A stretch of DNA of 64,000 bases, taken from the NCBI GenBank assembly GCA_023627715.1, contig JAMAHW010000133.1, forward strand, positions 1-64,000, read 5' to 3'. Shown here one piece after another: positions 54,444-64,000 of this stretch. The notes beneath the pieces are model-generated. The model saw only the letters and a program-made list of their open reading frames with translations, did not search any database and had not been told where the DNA came from. The stretch is from Periconia sp. R9002 (Eukaryota; Ascomycota; Dothideomycetes; Pleosporales; Periconiaceae). Numbering within the stretch: the first letter of the stretch is position 1; each line of letters opens with the position of its first letter. The position numbers were made by a program, and so were the translations under genes.

Positions 54444-57400
54444 ATGTCTTACTGGCAAGAGCGAGCTCGGGGTCTCAAGGCCCGCCATCAAGCCCAGCTG
54501 AGAAAACCCTTTCCTGAAAGGATCCTTGCGAAAATCGCAGAGCTTCCACTCGAGGTAAGGAGAAGACCATTCGGCCGTTCTATGAACAGAGTGCTTTTGG
54601 TGAAGTGTCTCTGGTCTGGCTTATACCCAGAAAGTGCGTTCATGCACTACCAACATGAATGGGCTGCGTGGACAGGGTTTCTGAAGAAACGGGAAGCAAG
54701 TCCGTCGGCAGAGCTTCCACCTGCAAAGAAGCCGCGTCTTGAAAATGGGACACCGAGCGAGGAAAATGCAGCTGTTGATGCTGCAGACGATTCAGCTCAT
54801 CCTGCCGGCAACGTGCTAGCAACGAAGGCGGGTACAGGTGATGCGAGCGAAACGCCTGTGTCAATCAGCTCAGGAGGATCAACCCCATTCTCTGACGACG
54901 CGGATGCCCCAGACAAAGCTGCTTCAGCTAACGCTTCCTCAGGTATCCCTCGCAGAGATCCTCCCCTACCCAATGACGAGGAGATGGCCGATGGTCTCGA
55001 GAGTCCGCGTCCGCAAGACGACGACGATATGCCTCTTGTCGGTGCCCCCGGCGATGACGAAGATATGCCCACTTTGCGTCCGGAGGATGAGGATGACGAT
55101 ATGCCCCTTGAGGATCCCGCCGATGATGCAGACGAAGACCCGTTCGATATAAACAACGACCACTTGTTTAATGATGGCATAAACACCAGCGAAACAGTCG
55201 GAGCTGCAAAGGACGGTCCGCAGCTAGGGTTGACAGCCCTAGCCGCAGCAGACAGGATCTCTGCCGAGGATACAAAGATCCTCATCGATCACATCATGAA
55301 TAGTACCCATCACGTCGATCAACAGATCAAGGCCCTTATTCAAGATGTCGTGGATAAACCTAATCAGGCCGTCCACATCCATCCAATAAGTAATAAATCC
55401 CTTATGCTGGCAGATCTCCTCAGTCTCAAATACATGGAGGATCGCGGGCCAACGGCATGGTTTACCGAGGGGGTTATTCGATTGTTGTTCGAACTTGAAA
55501 TAGCTCTAGGTATTCCAGTCGCAGCCCAGAAGCTCAAACGGAAAGCGGCAGAGGTTTTCTGTTTCGATAATGCTACTATGTTCCTAGGCAGCGGTCATAT
55601 ATTCGAAGAGTTATTCAAGGATGAAATCCAGGCCGGTATCAATGGCGAGCTACCAAGCCTAGGATGGCCATTTCAGGGATTAGAGCCCAGGCATACTCGA
55701 GTGCTGTTCGAAGTCAATCCCCGCGGTAACCATTGGATGGTGCTGGAGATCATTTTGGGCGCTCAAACCAAAATCTTGTTGTACGACCCTCTGAATGCGA
55801 TATCTAGCACTTCCAGAAAAGTGCTACAGAGGGATCTCCCGCATTTTCTGCAGCATGTCAGCAGGCAGCCTGGGTCGCCGCTCGCAGGTATCGACTGGTC
55901 GAAGATTCAGATGGAAGCCGTTAGATGCCCACAGCAAGGATATGTCGGCGTTGATTGCGGCCCGCACACAGTATACATGCTCACGAAGCGCCTGTACGAT
56001 TTGCCGTTTGCGTCCGAGAATGACCAGAGCAGCGACGAGTCGCGCCATGTCTTTTCTCAGACTCTCCGCGAGCAATGCATCAAAGCATTGTACATGTACA
56101 AACGCCTGTCGGATTCGGATTCGGATTCGGTTGTGACCCTTCGCCATCTTTTTGCGGATATGGAGAGTGGCGGTACTTCGCGTGCGGATGGAACCGGCGA
56201 GCTTGACGTCGGTGGTGAGGCTGCTGGCGCTAAGGTTCGCACAAGCCGTCGCCTTGCCACAAAGGCCCATGACGTCGGTGGTGAGGCTGCTGGGGCTAAG
56301 GTTCCCACGAAAGCCACTCCCCGCTACTATGCGGGCAGCAGCAATGACAATGGTCATGACGGCGGCAATCAGCAAACTCGTGATGATGATGACGATGATG
56401 ATGATGCTGATGCTGATGCAGGTGGCCCAGATCAAACTGCCAACAATCCTGGCGAAGCGGTTGTTCGTAATGGCTTTATCATCGACGATCCGTCCCAGGG
56501 CGACCCTCGTACGCTTGACGAACAATTTGCCGAGCTCGCAGAGGGCGTGGATTATCGCCCCAGAAAAGGACCATGGCGATTCTCGTTGACTAAAGGAGGA
56601 AATAAATCAGTTGTGGTTTGCTTTCGTCACTCAGCTCGCAGGAATCACAAGAACCTTTCTATTAAGAATTTCCTCAGACTAAAGGAGAAGCAGATAACTC
56701 AATGGTTCCTATCGTTCAAAAAGATGACAAAATCAGCGCACACAATCGAAGACGTCGTAGTGGTAGGGTCTAGTTATGTCCAGACACGATACACTCCAAC
56801 TCTCAAAATAGCCAACCCCTCGACCGAGATACACCCCTCGACCGAGATACACCCCTCGACCGAGATACACCCCTCGACCGAGATACACCCCTCGACCGAG
56901 ATACGACAAAAAGATGATACAAGCAAGGGGGGGGGACACATCATAATCGCCCGATGCCCGTTGTGCAACAAGGCCGTTCGTGCACACAGTCCCCGTAATT
57001 TTTATCAACATGTCGGAACCCATGGAATCAAGACTTTACGTGGACATATAACTGTTCAGCACGGCGGCAAGAACATCTGGAGCTGCCCCAACTGCAACTT
57101 GACAGCTCCTTATGGTGATGGCACGCAAAGGGCCGCGGTTCGCCAGCATATTGGGAAGGAACATATTCTTCCTGACATAGAAGCACAAGGAAAGCTGATT
57201 GAGATTAGCTGCACTGCCTGTGATTATAAGACATCTTGCCAAAACCTCGAGCACAGGCATCTGAAGGAGTTCGAAAAGCATACTAATCGGGACGAGTCTA
57301 GAAAGCGTGCTAAATATACATGCCCATGGTGCGGACACTCTTGTGCCAGCATGGAGGCTATCCAAGGCCATTTCCTGTGCCACCAAGACGAGCAGCTGCC

Positions 57401-58349
57401 CCCTGGTTACATGCGTTGCAAATCCCTGTTACCAGAAGAGGGCATGACTTGGCGCGAAATTCTTGAAATTAGTACACAGCTTCGGTATTCCTTACTCAAC
57501 AGTGTCCTACTACAGCATGGCGGAGTATGCCCTTGGTATATTGCAGGAACGAAACAATGCTCTACCAGTCGGCAATTCAAATCCACAAGTGCCTTATCTC
57601 TCCACATTCGAAGCAGCCACTACGATTGTACATGGCCGCAGCCACCATCGCCCTGCAACAAAGTATACGCAGACATTGCGTCTTTTCTTGAACACCAGAA
57701 ATTACATGTTGTGCCAGCTGACCCTGAACAGGCACCAAAACCTAAAAAGGCACCAAAACCTAAACGGGCACTAAATCGACAGCAGGAAGTGGCTAGAAGG
57801 AGTAGGCCTGCATGTATCTTCAGCAATATTATTACAACAGATCTCTATCGAGCTCGCGACCACTTTCCGGTCCTACTGTCAATTGGACTTGATGGTTTCT
57901 CTTGCAATGCGAGCCTCATGTCAACCTGGCTCCAAGAATTAGGCTTCGATTTTATATTCTCTTGGATTAGTGACAATTGCAGGTCGCTTAATCCAGAACT
58001 GGTTGAGCAGAGAGTAAGTTCTTTTCCCAAATAATTTCTAGGCCTCTGATTAATGCTTTATAAAATATAGATAATCAATGGTTCAACTACGTACTACTGT
58101 GGACAGTACTCTTCGTCGACCCTTATATCTGCCTGCCAAAACCCCGACTCGGTGCCACCAGAATACAAAGATCTTGTTCTGTGGTGGGGTGTAAAACAAA
58201 ACCAAAAAAATATACAGAGCAGCCATTACAATGCCCGCAACAATGCACCGACGTCTGATTTGGAATCAAGTGGAAACGAAACCGGCAGCGACAGTGAAAG
58301 CGAAGACGACGAGAGCGAACTTGGGATCGACACGCTATTTGACAATTAA
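54444..58349 (+). CDS. Ulp1-type (C48) cysteine protease with C2H2-like zinc fingers
   Basis: Exons 54444-58013 and 58071-58349 (57-nt intron), 1282 residues. The N-terminus is basic with a likely nuclear signal PPAKKPRLE (about residue 95) and then a long acidic low-complexity region rich in DDDMPL-type repeats. The protease domain spans about 320-540: His430 in NHWMVLEI, Asp448 in LLYDPLNA, Gln497/498 in CPQQGYVG and Cys505 in VDCGPHTVYML, the full Ulp1/SENP catalytic set, so it probably removes SUMO or a similar modifier. Then come a duplicated DVGGEAAGAKV unit, a poly-Asp run, five HPSTEI repeats (about 792-820), and at 838-1110 several Cys/His pairs (CPLCNK..H, CPNCN..H, CTACDY..H, CPWCGHSC..H). 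The C-terminus is acidic. Protease-zinc-finger fusions of this kind occur in transposon-associated and lineage-specific fungal genes, but no transposase is adjacent. Confidence 0.8.
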
Positions 58350-58450
58350 CCCGTCGATCAGCCAAAAGCACGTATTCAGAGCGCAATTCAAGACACGCTT
58401 AAGAACGCAAGCTAATATTCGTCGCCGCTACATGTACCCATAACTAATTT

Positions 58451-58465
58451 GGGAGGGCGGGTGGG
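58451..58465 (+). promoter_or_regulatory. G-quadruplex motif 1 in protease 3' UTR
   Basis: GGGAGGGCGGGTGGG, 101 nt after the stop. Four G3 tracts with single-base loops on the sense strand; one base differs from the helicase motif. Confidence 0.8.
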
Positions 58466-58472
58466 TAGATTT

Positions 58473-58487
58473 GGGAGGGTGGGTGGG
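58473..58487 (+). promoter_or_regulatory. G-quadruplex motif 2 in protease 3' UTR
   Basis: GGGAGGGTGGGTGGG, identical to the helicase motif at 50635, 7 nt after motif 1 (a tandem copy with an ATTT/GATTT-type leader before each). A GTAAGT intron-like segment follows at 58494-58545. Confidence 0.8.
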
Positions 58488-61218
58488 CTTACTGTAAGTT
58501 TTCCGAATTATCGACTAATTGATCAATTGAGCTGATTCTCGACAGATGACACAATCTTTTCGTCATTTTTCTTTCAATTTCGATCTTTCGTTGTCTATAT
58601 ATATTTGCGACTTGAATCTTTTAAACCGACTACTTTCGAAAACACCATACGGCAACACAAAATTTACTTTGATCTTCTAAACTTTATTTTCACTATATAC
58701 ATTGGCGACCTACGTAGTTGAATCAAAGTTTCTCGAACACATTATGGCACGAAATCTATTTTCGTCTTTGCGATTCGACAGCTACGCATACGCGTGACGC
58801 CGGTCACGTTTGGCAATCGTTGATTCACCACCCAATCCGACACTTCTATCATTATGACATCGTTCTCGTTGCAACATCCAGAATATCTCCTCTCTTCGAT
58901 ATCTGTCTATATCTTGTTCATTTATTTCAATTCTTACCTTTCCGCTCCCGTTCTAATATACCGAAAGATCTCTTCATTCTGCTTTTTAAATTATACACGT
59001 TTTCATGACCAACATCTCTGTGTCTGGGAAAGCTATTTCAAACGACTTAGTTCGGGGATACCGATATTGTTCGGTACGCAGATTCTCAATACATGGCGAT
59101 AAAGGGCTCAGTGCTAATTCTCCCAGATCCTAGAGGCCTTCTCAGACTGGGAGTGGTGGACTTGTCTTCCAGAGCATGCGTCAGTGGAAAAAGGTATACA
59201 TTCGCGTCACTGAGTTACACGCTAACGTTTCAAAAGGATGCGAGACGTGCAGAGCTTCATTTCGTACGAGTGTCGGCCCATTTAAAGAAAGCTTTGTGGG
59301 CCATCATCCTTTTGTCCTCCATTGCTTAATACCCGTGTTGCGACTGGCATGACACCGCCATATGAATGTCGCATCATGGGAGAGCCGATTCAACACATAG
59401 AACCCAGGCGTACATAAGTTCTATTCAATCTCCACAGCAATTATTAACACTGCTGGTATTTTTGCCGCAACAAGCATTGCAACAACCAACAAAAACCCCC
59501 CCTCTTTACACACGTCAACAACTGCCGCAATCTTCGATCACTGCAATGTGAAATGCCTAGCAGCATCAAGATTGTTAATCGGCTGAAGGGGATTCCTATT
59601 CATTCTTTCTTCAGCGGAAAGTCGAAGAGCAGCCTCTCAATCGAATTGTGATGCAGATCCTGGATGATCAGTCTATCCTCCCCGTCCGAAGATTATCCTT
59701 TTCTAAGCTTTCAACTTTCGCCAACTTTATCTCTAATGTCGCACCTTCGGATGACACAGTGCAATTCATCATGTCCGTCATGCATGATTCACCCGAAAGT
59801 TGAAAAGGTCCATGTCCTCCAGAGTCTCATTATCCACCGGATTCTTCTCAATCTCAAGAAGCGATGGAATGTTGATCCACGCCGCGATCCGATTGCTGTA
59901 CCATTCAATGAACACCATCGCCATCTATCTGATCGTATCATCCCAGAGAATATACACATTTCCGATTCTTCGAAACACATTACCCGGCCTAAAATAGCTG
60001 AGCACATAACCCAGCTCCAAGCGCCCTTCAAAATCCACCGCGACAGCTCGGCTTCTATCGCTACATATTTCACGCGAGCATGACAGCTGGCCTGCTCACC
60101 ATTCTTGATTCCGGACATTCCCATTCTAGAAGAGCGCCACACGAACCTATTAACATTCAATCCTTACAGACGTCATCTATTGGAAATTGATACGAACTGT
60201 GACCGTCATCGCCACCACCAATCATAGTGTGATTAGTTATTGTCATCTAAGGTAATTCAGGAGCTCTTATGGTATTTACAATATGCTCATCTGATTTTGC
60301 AAGATCCAGTGCTTCAAACCTAACTGCGGCCGATGGCGCGTTGTCTCTGCTCGGTCCGCCTGATTATTCTGGCCGACCCTATCGTCTAGAAAGGAGCACT
60401 TGAGGGCAGTCTTGGTTGGCTGGGAGCACCATGGAGCTTACAACATCTATAGTGAGTACAGCAGGGCAGTCTTGTTTAAAATCTACTAATCATCTCCGCA
60501 GCTTCTCTAAGGAATCCCGCTTGGCATAGCAGATTCGCTTTTGAGATAAACGGTACGCTCCAACAAAAGCCTCAACGCTCACATGCATCCTTCATTGCGA
60601 GAGCAAAAGGCTCTATACATTGCCTATCATTCCATTTGGGAATTCCTCGAGTGGATTTACTCTACTAGTGTGCACCATACTGCATGGCGATCAACCATCA
60701 CTTTCCTAACAACTCGCATTCAGCTCTCGAATTCACGACCATCAAAACTTTCGCTCTGCGACCCCTGCCTTCTCTTCACATCAATTTGTCAGAACACCCT
60801 ATTTCCAGATGAATCAATTACACCAATCCATCGCGAAGAAGAAAACACTTTTAATCCGGATGAATCACGACTGACGACTGCGCACCCAGCGGGACGCGAC
60901 GCTTCAACAGACAGCAGAGTCATGACTCAACCACGCCCACCATATCCGTACCCCAGACTCTGACGTAACTAGACAAGGACCAGGCTTGCGTTACTAGTCT
61001 TGGCAGGCTCTGGCACCTTCTCCCCACAAACCCACGCAAGACAATCACAACAAGAAAATGTCTAATATTTGCTGCAACATCGCTCCATCTCCTCGTCAAA
61101 ATCTGCAGGAAGGCGGATCGTACTGTCCTCCCTGTGCAGTGAGACGTGGCTCCTCGACGTACGAATAGAACCTGATTTCGCAGCCGCTACCGCCGCCGTC
61201 CATCCCGTTAATTTGATT

Positions 61219-61431
61219 TGCCATTGTTTCTTTGCCATTATTTCTTTACCATTGTTTCTTTGCTATTGTTTCTTTGCTATTGTTTCTTTGCTACTATTTC
61301 TTTGCTATTATTTCTTTGCTATTATTTCTTTGCTATTATTTCTTTGCTATTGTTTCTTTACTATTGTTTCTTTGCTATTGTTTCTTTTCCTTTGTTTCTT
61401 TTCCTTTGTTTCTTTTCCATTGTTTCTTTTC
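61219..61431 (+). repeat. 14-nt minisatellite (TTTGCTATTGTTTC)n
   Basis: About fifteen imperfect tandem units of TTTGCTATTGTTTC with CCATTG, TACTAT and TTTTCC variants at the ends. Translating it gives Leu/Phe/Cys-rich pseudo-membrane ORFs in all three forward frames, which are artefacts. Confidence 0.9.
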
Positions 61432-62210
61432 CACTTTCTCTTCCAATTCTCTTCTCTTTATACCGCAGCCGTAACTCTGCAACGAACGTTTACACGGACT
61501 TTGCCCTTAGCCAGGCAGTAGTAACGAGGTTAGTGCCACCATCGCATGATCAAGTCACCGCCTAACGTTGGTACGAAGGGAATATTGCGACTGCCGTTTA
61601 CCAGTACCACGTACCCATTTTCCTCCATAGAAATTCCCGTCCACGGACGGAGAGCAAAAACCAAGCAAAGACAAGCACCCTTCCCCAACCGCAAAGATGC
61701 ACTTACAATGGTTTGCCGCGATGTCGGCAATCGAAGAAGACCATAATCATACGCCTACAGACCGTGTTTGAATATATACGAATCAAACCAGTGAAATCGT
61801 CGGTCGGTCTATTGTTACCTCTCTGACAATAATAATCTTCTTTGTCGCGTGGCAATATGGTCGCCCACGGTATTAACACATCAACGTCCTCGGACGCGCA
61901 CACACCACTTAACAAAGAAGAAATGGGGAGTAGGGAAAAGGCTATCATCAAGCCATCGTATTCCACGGTACATCGACCACAAACCGTCGGTCGATTGCAG
62001 AAACTTCACCAGCCTCTCGCTAAGTTCGCGAACTTTCATATATATCAGTCGATCAGCCCATCGAGCTGAGCATATATATGCTCCCAATCCACCAACGTGC
62101 ACCCATTCCTCCGTTCGAAAACGACGTACGCTTACACACAACGATATCAACTTCACGACAATGAGCGCTTTCAAAGACCCAGGCGTGAAGCGTTCTTGGC
62201 TGGATGTACG

Positions 62211-62477
62211 TTCAATGCAAAAGGCGTCCCATCCGACCAATCTGAGTGGGGCCATCCTGAGGTGGCTATTCTATTCACCGTACTGGCTCACTACGACAGC
62301 GGCTTCAGTCTCGAACAAGTTATGTACGCCAGAGTCTACGCTTGTCGCTCGGTCTGATAATCCAGCTCGAGCTTACCAAGTTTTATCCACGCCGCGATCC
62401 GATTGCTGTACCGTTCAATGCAAAAGGCGTCCCATCTGACCAATCTGAGTAGGGTCATCCTGATGTGGCTATTCTGC
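62211..62477 (+). repeat. Direct duplication of a 62-bp coding-like segment
   Basis: 62211-62271 and 62416-62477 share TTCAATGCAAAAGGCGTCCC, ATCYGACCAATCTGAGT and GTGGCTATTCT at about 90 percent identity, 205 bp apart. In the second copy a TGG codon has become TAG, a G-to-A change consistent with RIP. Confidence 0.75.
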
Positions 62478-62782
62478 TCCTGCTCCGAATCCTCCACCCA
62501 TATCGCTATGACGTATCTGCCCCTGGATACTAGGCTGCAATATGTCCGGAGACCCTTTCAAGCTCACCTATAAGCCTGCTCTCTCAAATCGTGACAATAC
62601 TTTGGCCCGCCTGCTCGACTACGAATACAATTAGTCCTATAACGACCCGCTTGAATATCTTCGACAGTTCGCGCCTGCTAGCAGTTTATCTACACATAGG
62701 CGCTCGAGCCGTTACCAACTTGGGCCGTGACAAGTGCATCCAGTAAGACGAGTGGTCTCAGGATGAGCGCGTCTTTGGGAGC

Positions 62783-63055
62783 TGACTACGTCTTGAGAGG
62801 CTTGTATCACCACCTAGTTCTCCCCTGGCGTGTATGGTCACCTTCTTCTGTCTGCCGGCATCGCAAAGCAGCCATGGCGGACGCAGACTACGTCTTAAGA
62901 GGCCTATATCACCATCTAGTTCTCCCCCAGCGTATATAGTCACCTTCTTCCGTCCCGCCGGCCGCCAGCCATCGCAAAGCAGCCATAGCGGACGCAGACT
63001 ACGTCTTGAGAGGCCTATATCACCATCTAGTTCTCCCCAGCGTGTGTGGTCACGG
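62783..63055 (+). repeat. Three tandem copies of a ~105-bp unit
   Basis: Units begin with GACTACGTCTTGAGAGGC at 62783, 62886 and 62997 (spacings 103 and 111 bp). Each continues TATATCACCAYCTAGTTCTC, CAGCGTRTATGGTCAC and GCATCGCAAAGCAGCCAT. The third copy is truncated after the GGTCAC. Differences are largely C/T and G/A transitions. Confidence 0.85.
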
Positions 63056-63625
63056 TACTGCTCACCAACCGAGCCGTCAAGCATACAAATAAACACCTTC
63101 TCCAATCCCATCCTACGTAAACGGACCTTTATTAGATTCGTAAGCATGCTGCATATGTGTCGATCACCCTTGCCACCAGGGAACCACAAGACCTTGTCGC
63201 GCCGAATGGACTGGAATACCTTCATTGTTACGGGCATTGATGGAGATTCCTGGAGGCCTGCGAACCTCTGAGGTATCTCACTTTCTGCATCTCTTACACC
63301 TATTGACTGCATCGATGGTCGCAAACTGGCAGGAGCACGAGGAATCGCAGAAGCAGAAACTAACTCTGATTGGCCCTTTGAACATCTTTCTTTCGACACC
63401 ATCCACCGAGATTCACAATACCTGCTTGAAAATTGTCAGGAAGGTGTTCGAACAGTTTGTCTTACACGGCCAAGCTGAACTCCACAAGCTAGATAGAAGG
63501 TAAGATTAAGCTGTCTGAATATCTGGATAGTAGCTGACTGCGCGGTAGTTTTGGCTCTAGACCCTCCCATCCCGATCTTACTACCCCTGTCATGGGTGCT
63601 GAACGAATCGTCGTTCTACTATACT

Positions 63626-63720
63626 TGTGAGGGTATGCACCCCCGAGGGAAGGAGGAAGGTGCGAACGATAGCCGGACATCAGCATATATAGGCATATAG
63701 CTAGCATACATAGCAATACA
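63626..63720 (+). repeat. LTR-like dispersed repeat, copy 2
   Basis: Same block order as 53549-53642: GTGAGGGTATGCACCC, GGAGGAAGGTGCGAACGA, CCGGACATCAG, ATATAGGCATATAGCTAGC and CATAC. It is in the same orientation 10 kb away, flanking the protease gene on the other side. Confidence 0.55.
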
Positions 63721-64000
63721 CATATACTCCACCCAATCCATGTACTGTAACAATACTCAATCACATCTTTAGCCTATTGCTCATCCAATTACATCTATCA
63801 CGCATTTCAAGGAACGCGACGGTCTCCCTAGATTGTCAACCCAGCAAAAAGGATGACATCTTCATAGAAGCGGCTTAACTTCCACTGGAATTATATGTTA
63901 CTCACACAACGCATCACCTTGGGGGGGGAACCTAATAGCCGCAATGCGCAGGACTCCTTGAGTGAACAAGGGAAAAAGGTAGAAAGGAAAGCGGAGAAGG

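Larger units (their letters stand above)
59840..62490 (+). pseudogene. Fragments resembling large fungal DUF3638/DUF3645 proteins
   Basis: Three scattered pieces share peptide motifs. 59845-59912 reads KKRWNVDPRRDPIAVPFN. 62211-62320 reads FNAKGVPSDQSEWGHPEVAI followed by LFTVLAHYDSGFSLEQVM. 62385-62490 joins PRRDPIAVPFNAKGVPSD to a stop-interrupted GHPDVAILL. The AVPF-AKGVPS-xEWGHPDVAI pattern is what I recall from the C-terminal part of very large (about 3000-residue) fungal DUF3638/DUF3645 proteins; this is from memory, not a search. Stops and frame changes separate the pieces, and the repetition of the same segment shows local duplication after or during decay. Confidence 0.4.
58350..63999. 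other. Decayed, repeat-rich right end
   Basis: About 5.6 kb with no intact gene. It holds the protease 3' UTR, a 14-nt minisatellite (61219-61431), duplicated fragments of a DUF3638/DUF3645-like gene, a triple tandem repeat of about 105 bp (62783-63055) and a second LTR-like repeat copy (63626). Many short ORFs (58718, 59664, 60583, 62758 minus) are protein-like in patches but broken. Confidence 0.5.

Noticed and set aside
56816..56905. CRISPR-like repeats
   Set aside because: Direct 18-nt units without spacers, inside a eukaryotic coding frame.
61219..61474. Phe/Leu-rich membrane ORFs on the plus strand in three frames
   Set aside because: They are translations of a 14-nt minisatellite; openness in all frames is explained by the repeat.

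Overview
The window is nuclear DNA of a filamentous ascomycete (Pezizomycotina; a Dothideomycete is my best guess but is not proven). The evidence is short spliceosomal introns of 48-182 nt (one of 268 nt) with GTAAGT-like donors and CTAAC/TTGAC-like branch sites, single-copy eukaryotic housekeeping genes, and fungal-only families. Exon borders were worked out by hand by joining frames at splice sites. No tRNA, rRNA or CRISPR array could be supported.

Layout. From 0 to 24.6 kb it is mostly gene-dense and conserved: YSH1 (mRNA 3' end endonuclease, minus strand, running off the left edge), divergent TAF4 (TFIID), a nitrilase, a seven-helix fungal rhodopsin-like membrane protein, a PNP-ankyrin protein related in architecture to fungal NLRs but without a nucleotide-binding domain, low-affinity cAMP phosphodiesterase PDE1, and the divergent pair elongation factor 1B-gamma / mitochondrial ribosomal protein uS9m. 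From 24.6 to 41 kb the gene density collapses. Only one confident gene (a glutamine-rich conserved fungal protein at 32.5-33.9 kb) sits in two deserts of about 8 and 5 kb full of microsatellites and CCTA/TAGG-rich sequence, followed by a broken protein-kinase pseudogene and a small repeat-containing ORF. From 41 to 46.2 kb a histidine acid phosphatase (phytase-like) and an amino-acid/choline-type permease are divergently arranged.

From 46.3 kb to the right end the character changes. Two very large genes, an SF1 (UPF1-like) helicase with an RGG tail and an Ulp1-type (C48) cysteine protease with C2H2-like zinc fingers, lie in the same direction. They are separated and followed by repeat-rich, apparently decayed DNA: tandem duplications, minisatellites, LTR-like direct repeats, and fragments resembling the large fungal DUF3638/DUF3645 proteins.

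Most striking observation: the two unrelated large genes carry the same non-coding dressing. Each has three tandem copies of a roughly 33-nt hairpin-plus-T-tract unit ending just before its ATG. Each has a perfect four-tract G-quadruplex motif (GGGAGGG-type) about 60-100 nt after its stop codon, followed by an intron-like segment in the 3' UTR. This suggests a shared regulatory module or common mobile origin for an RNA helicase and a SUMO-protease-like protein, and is the best candidate here for an undescribed system.
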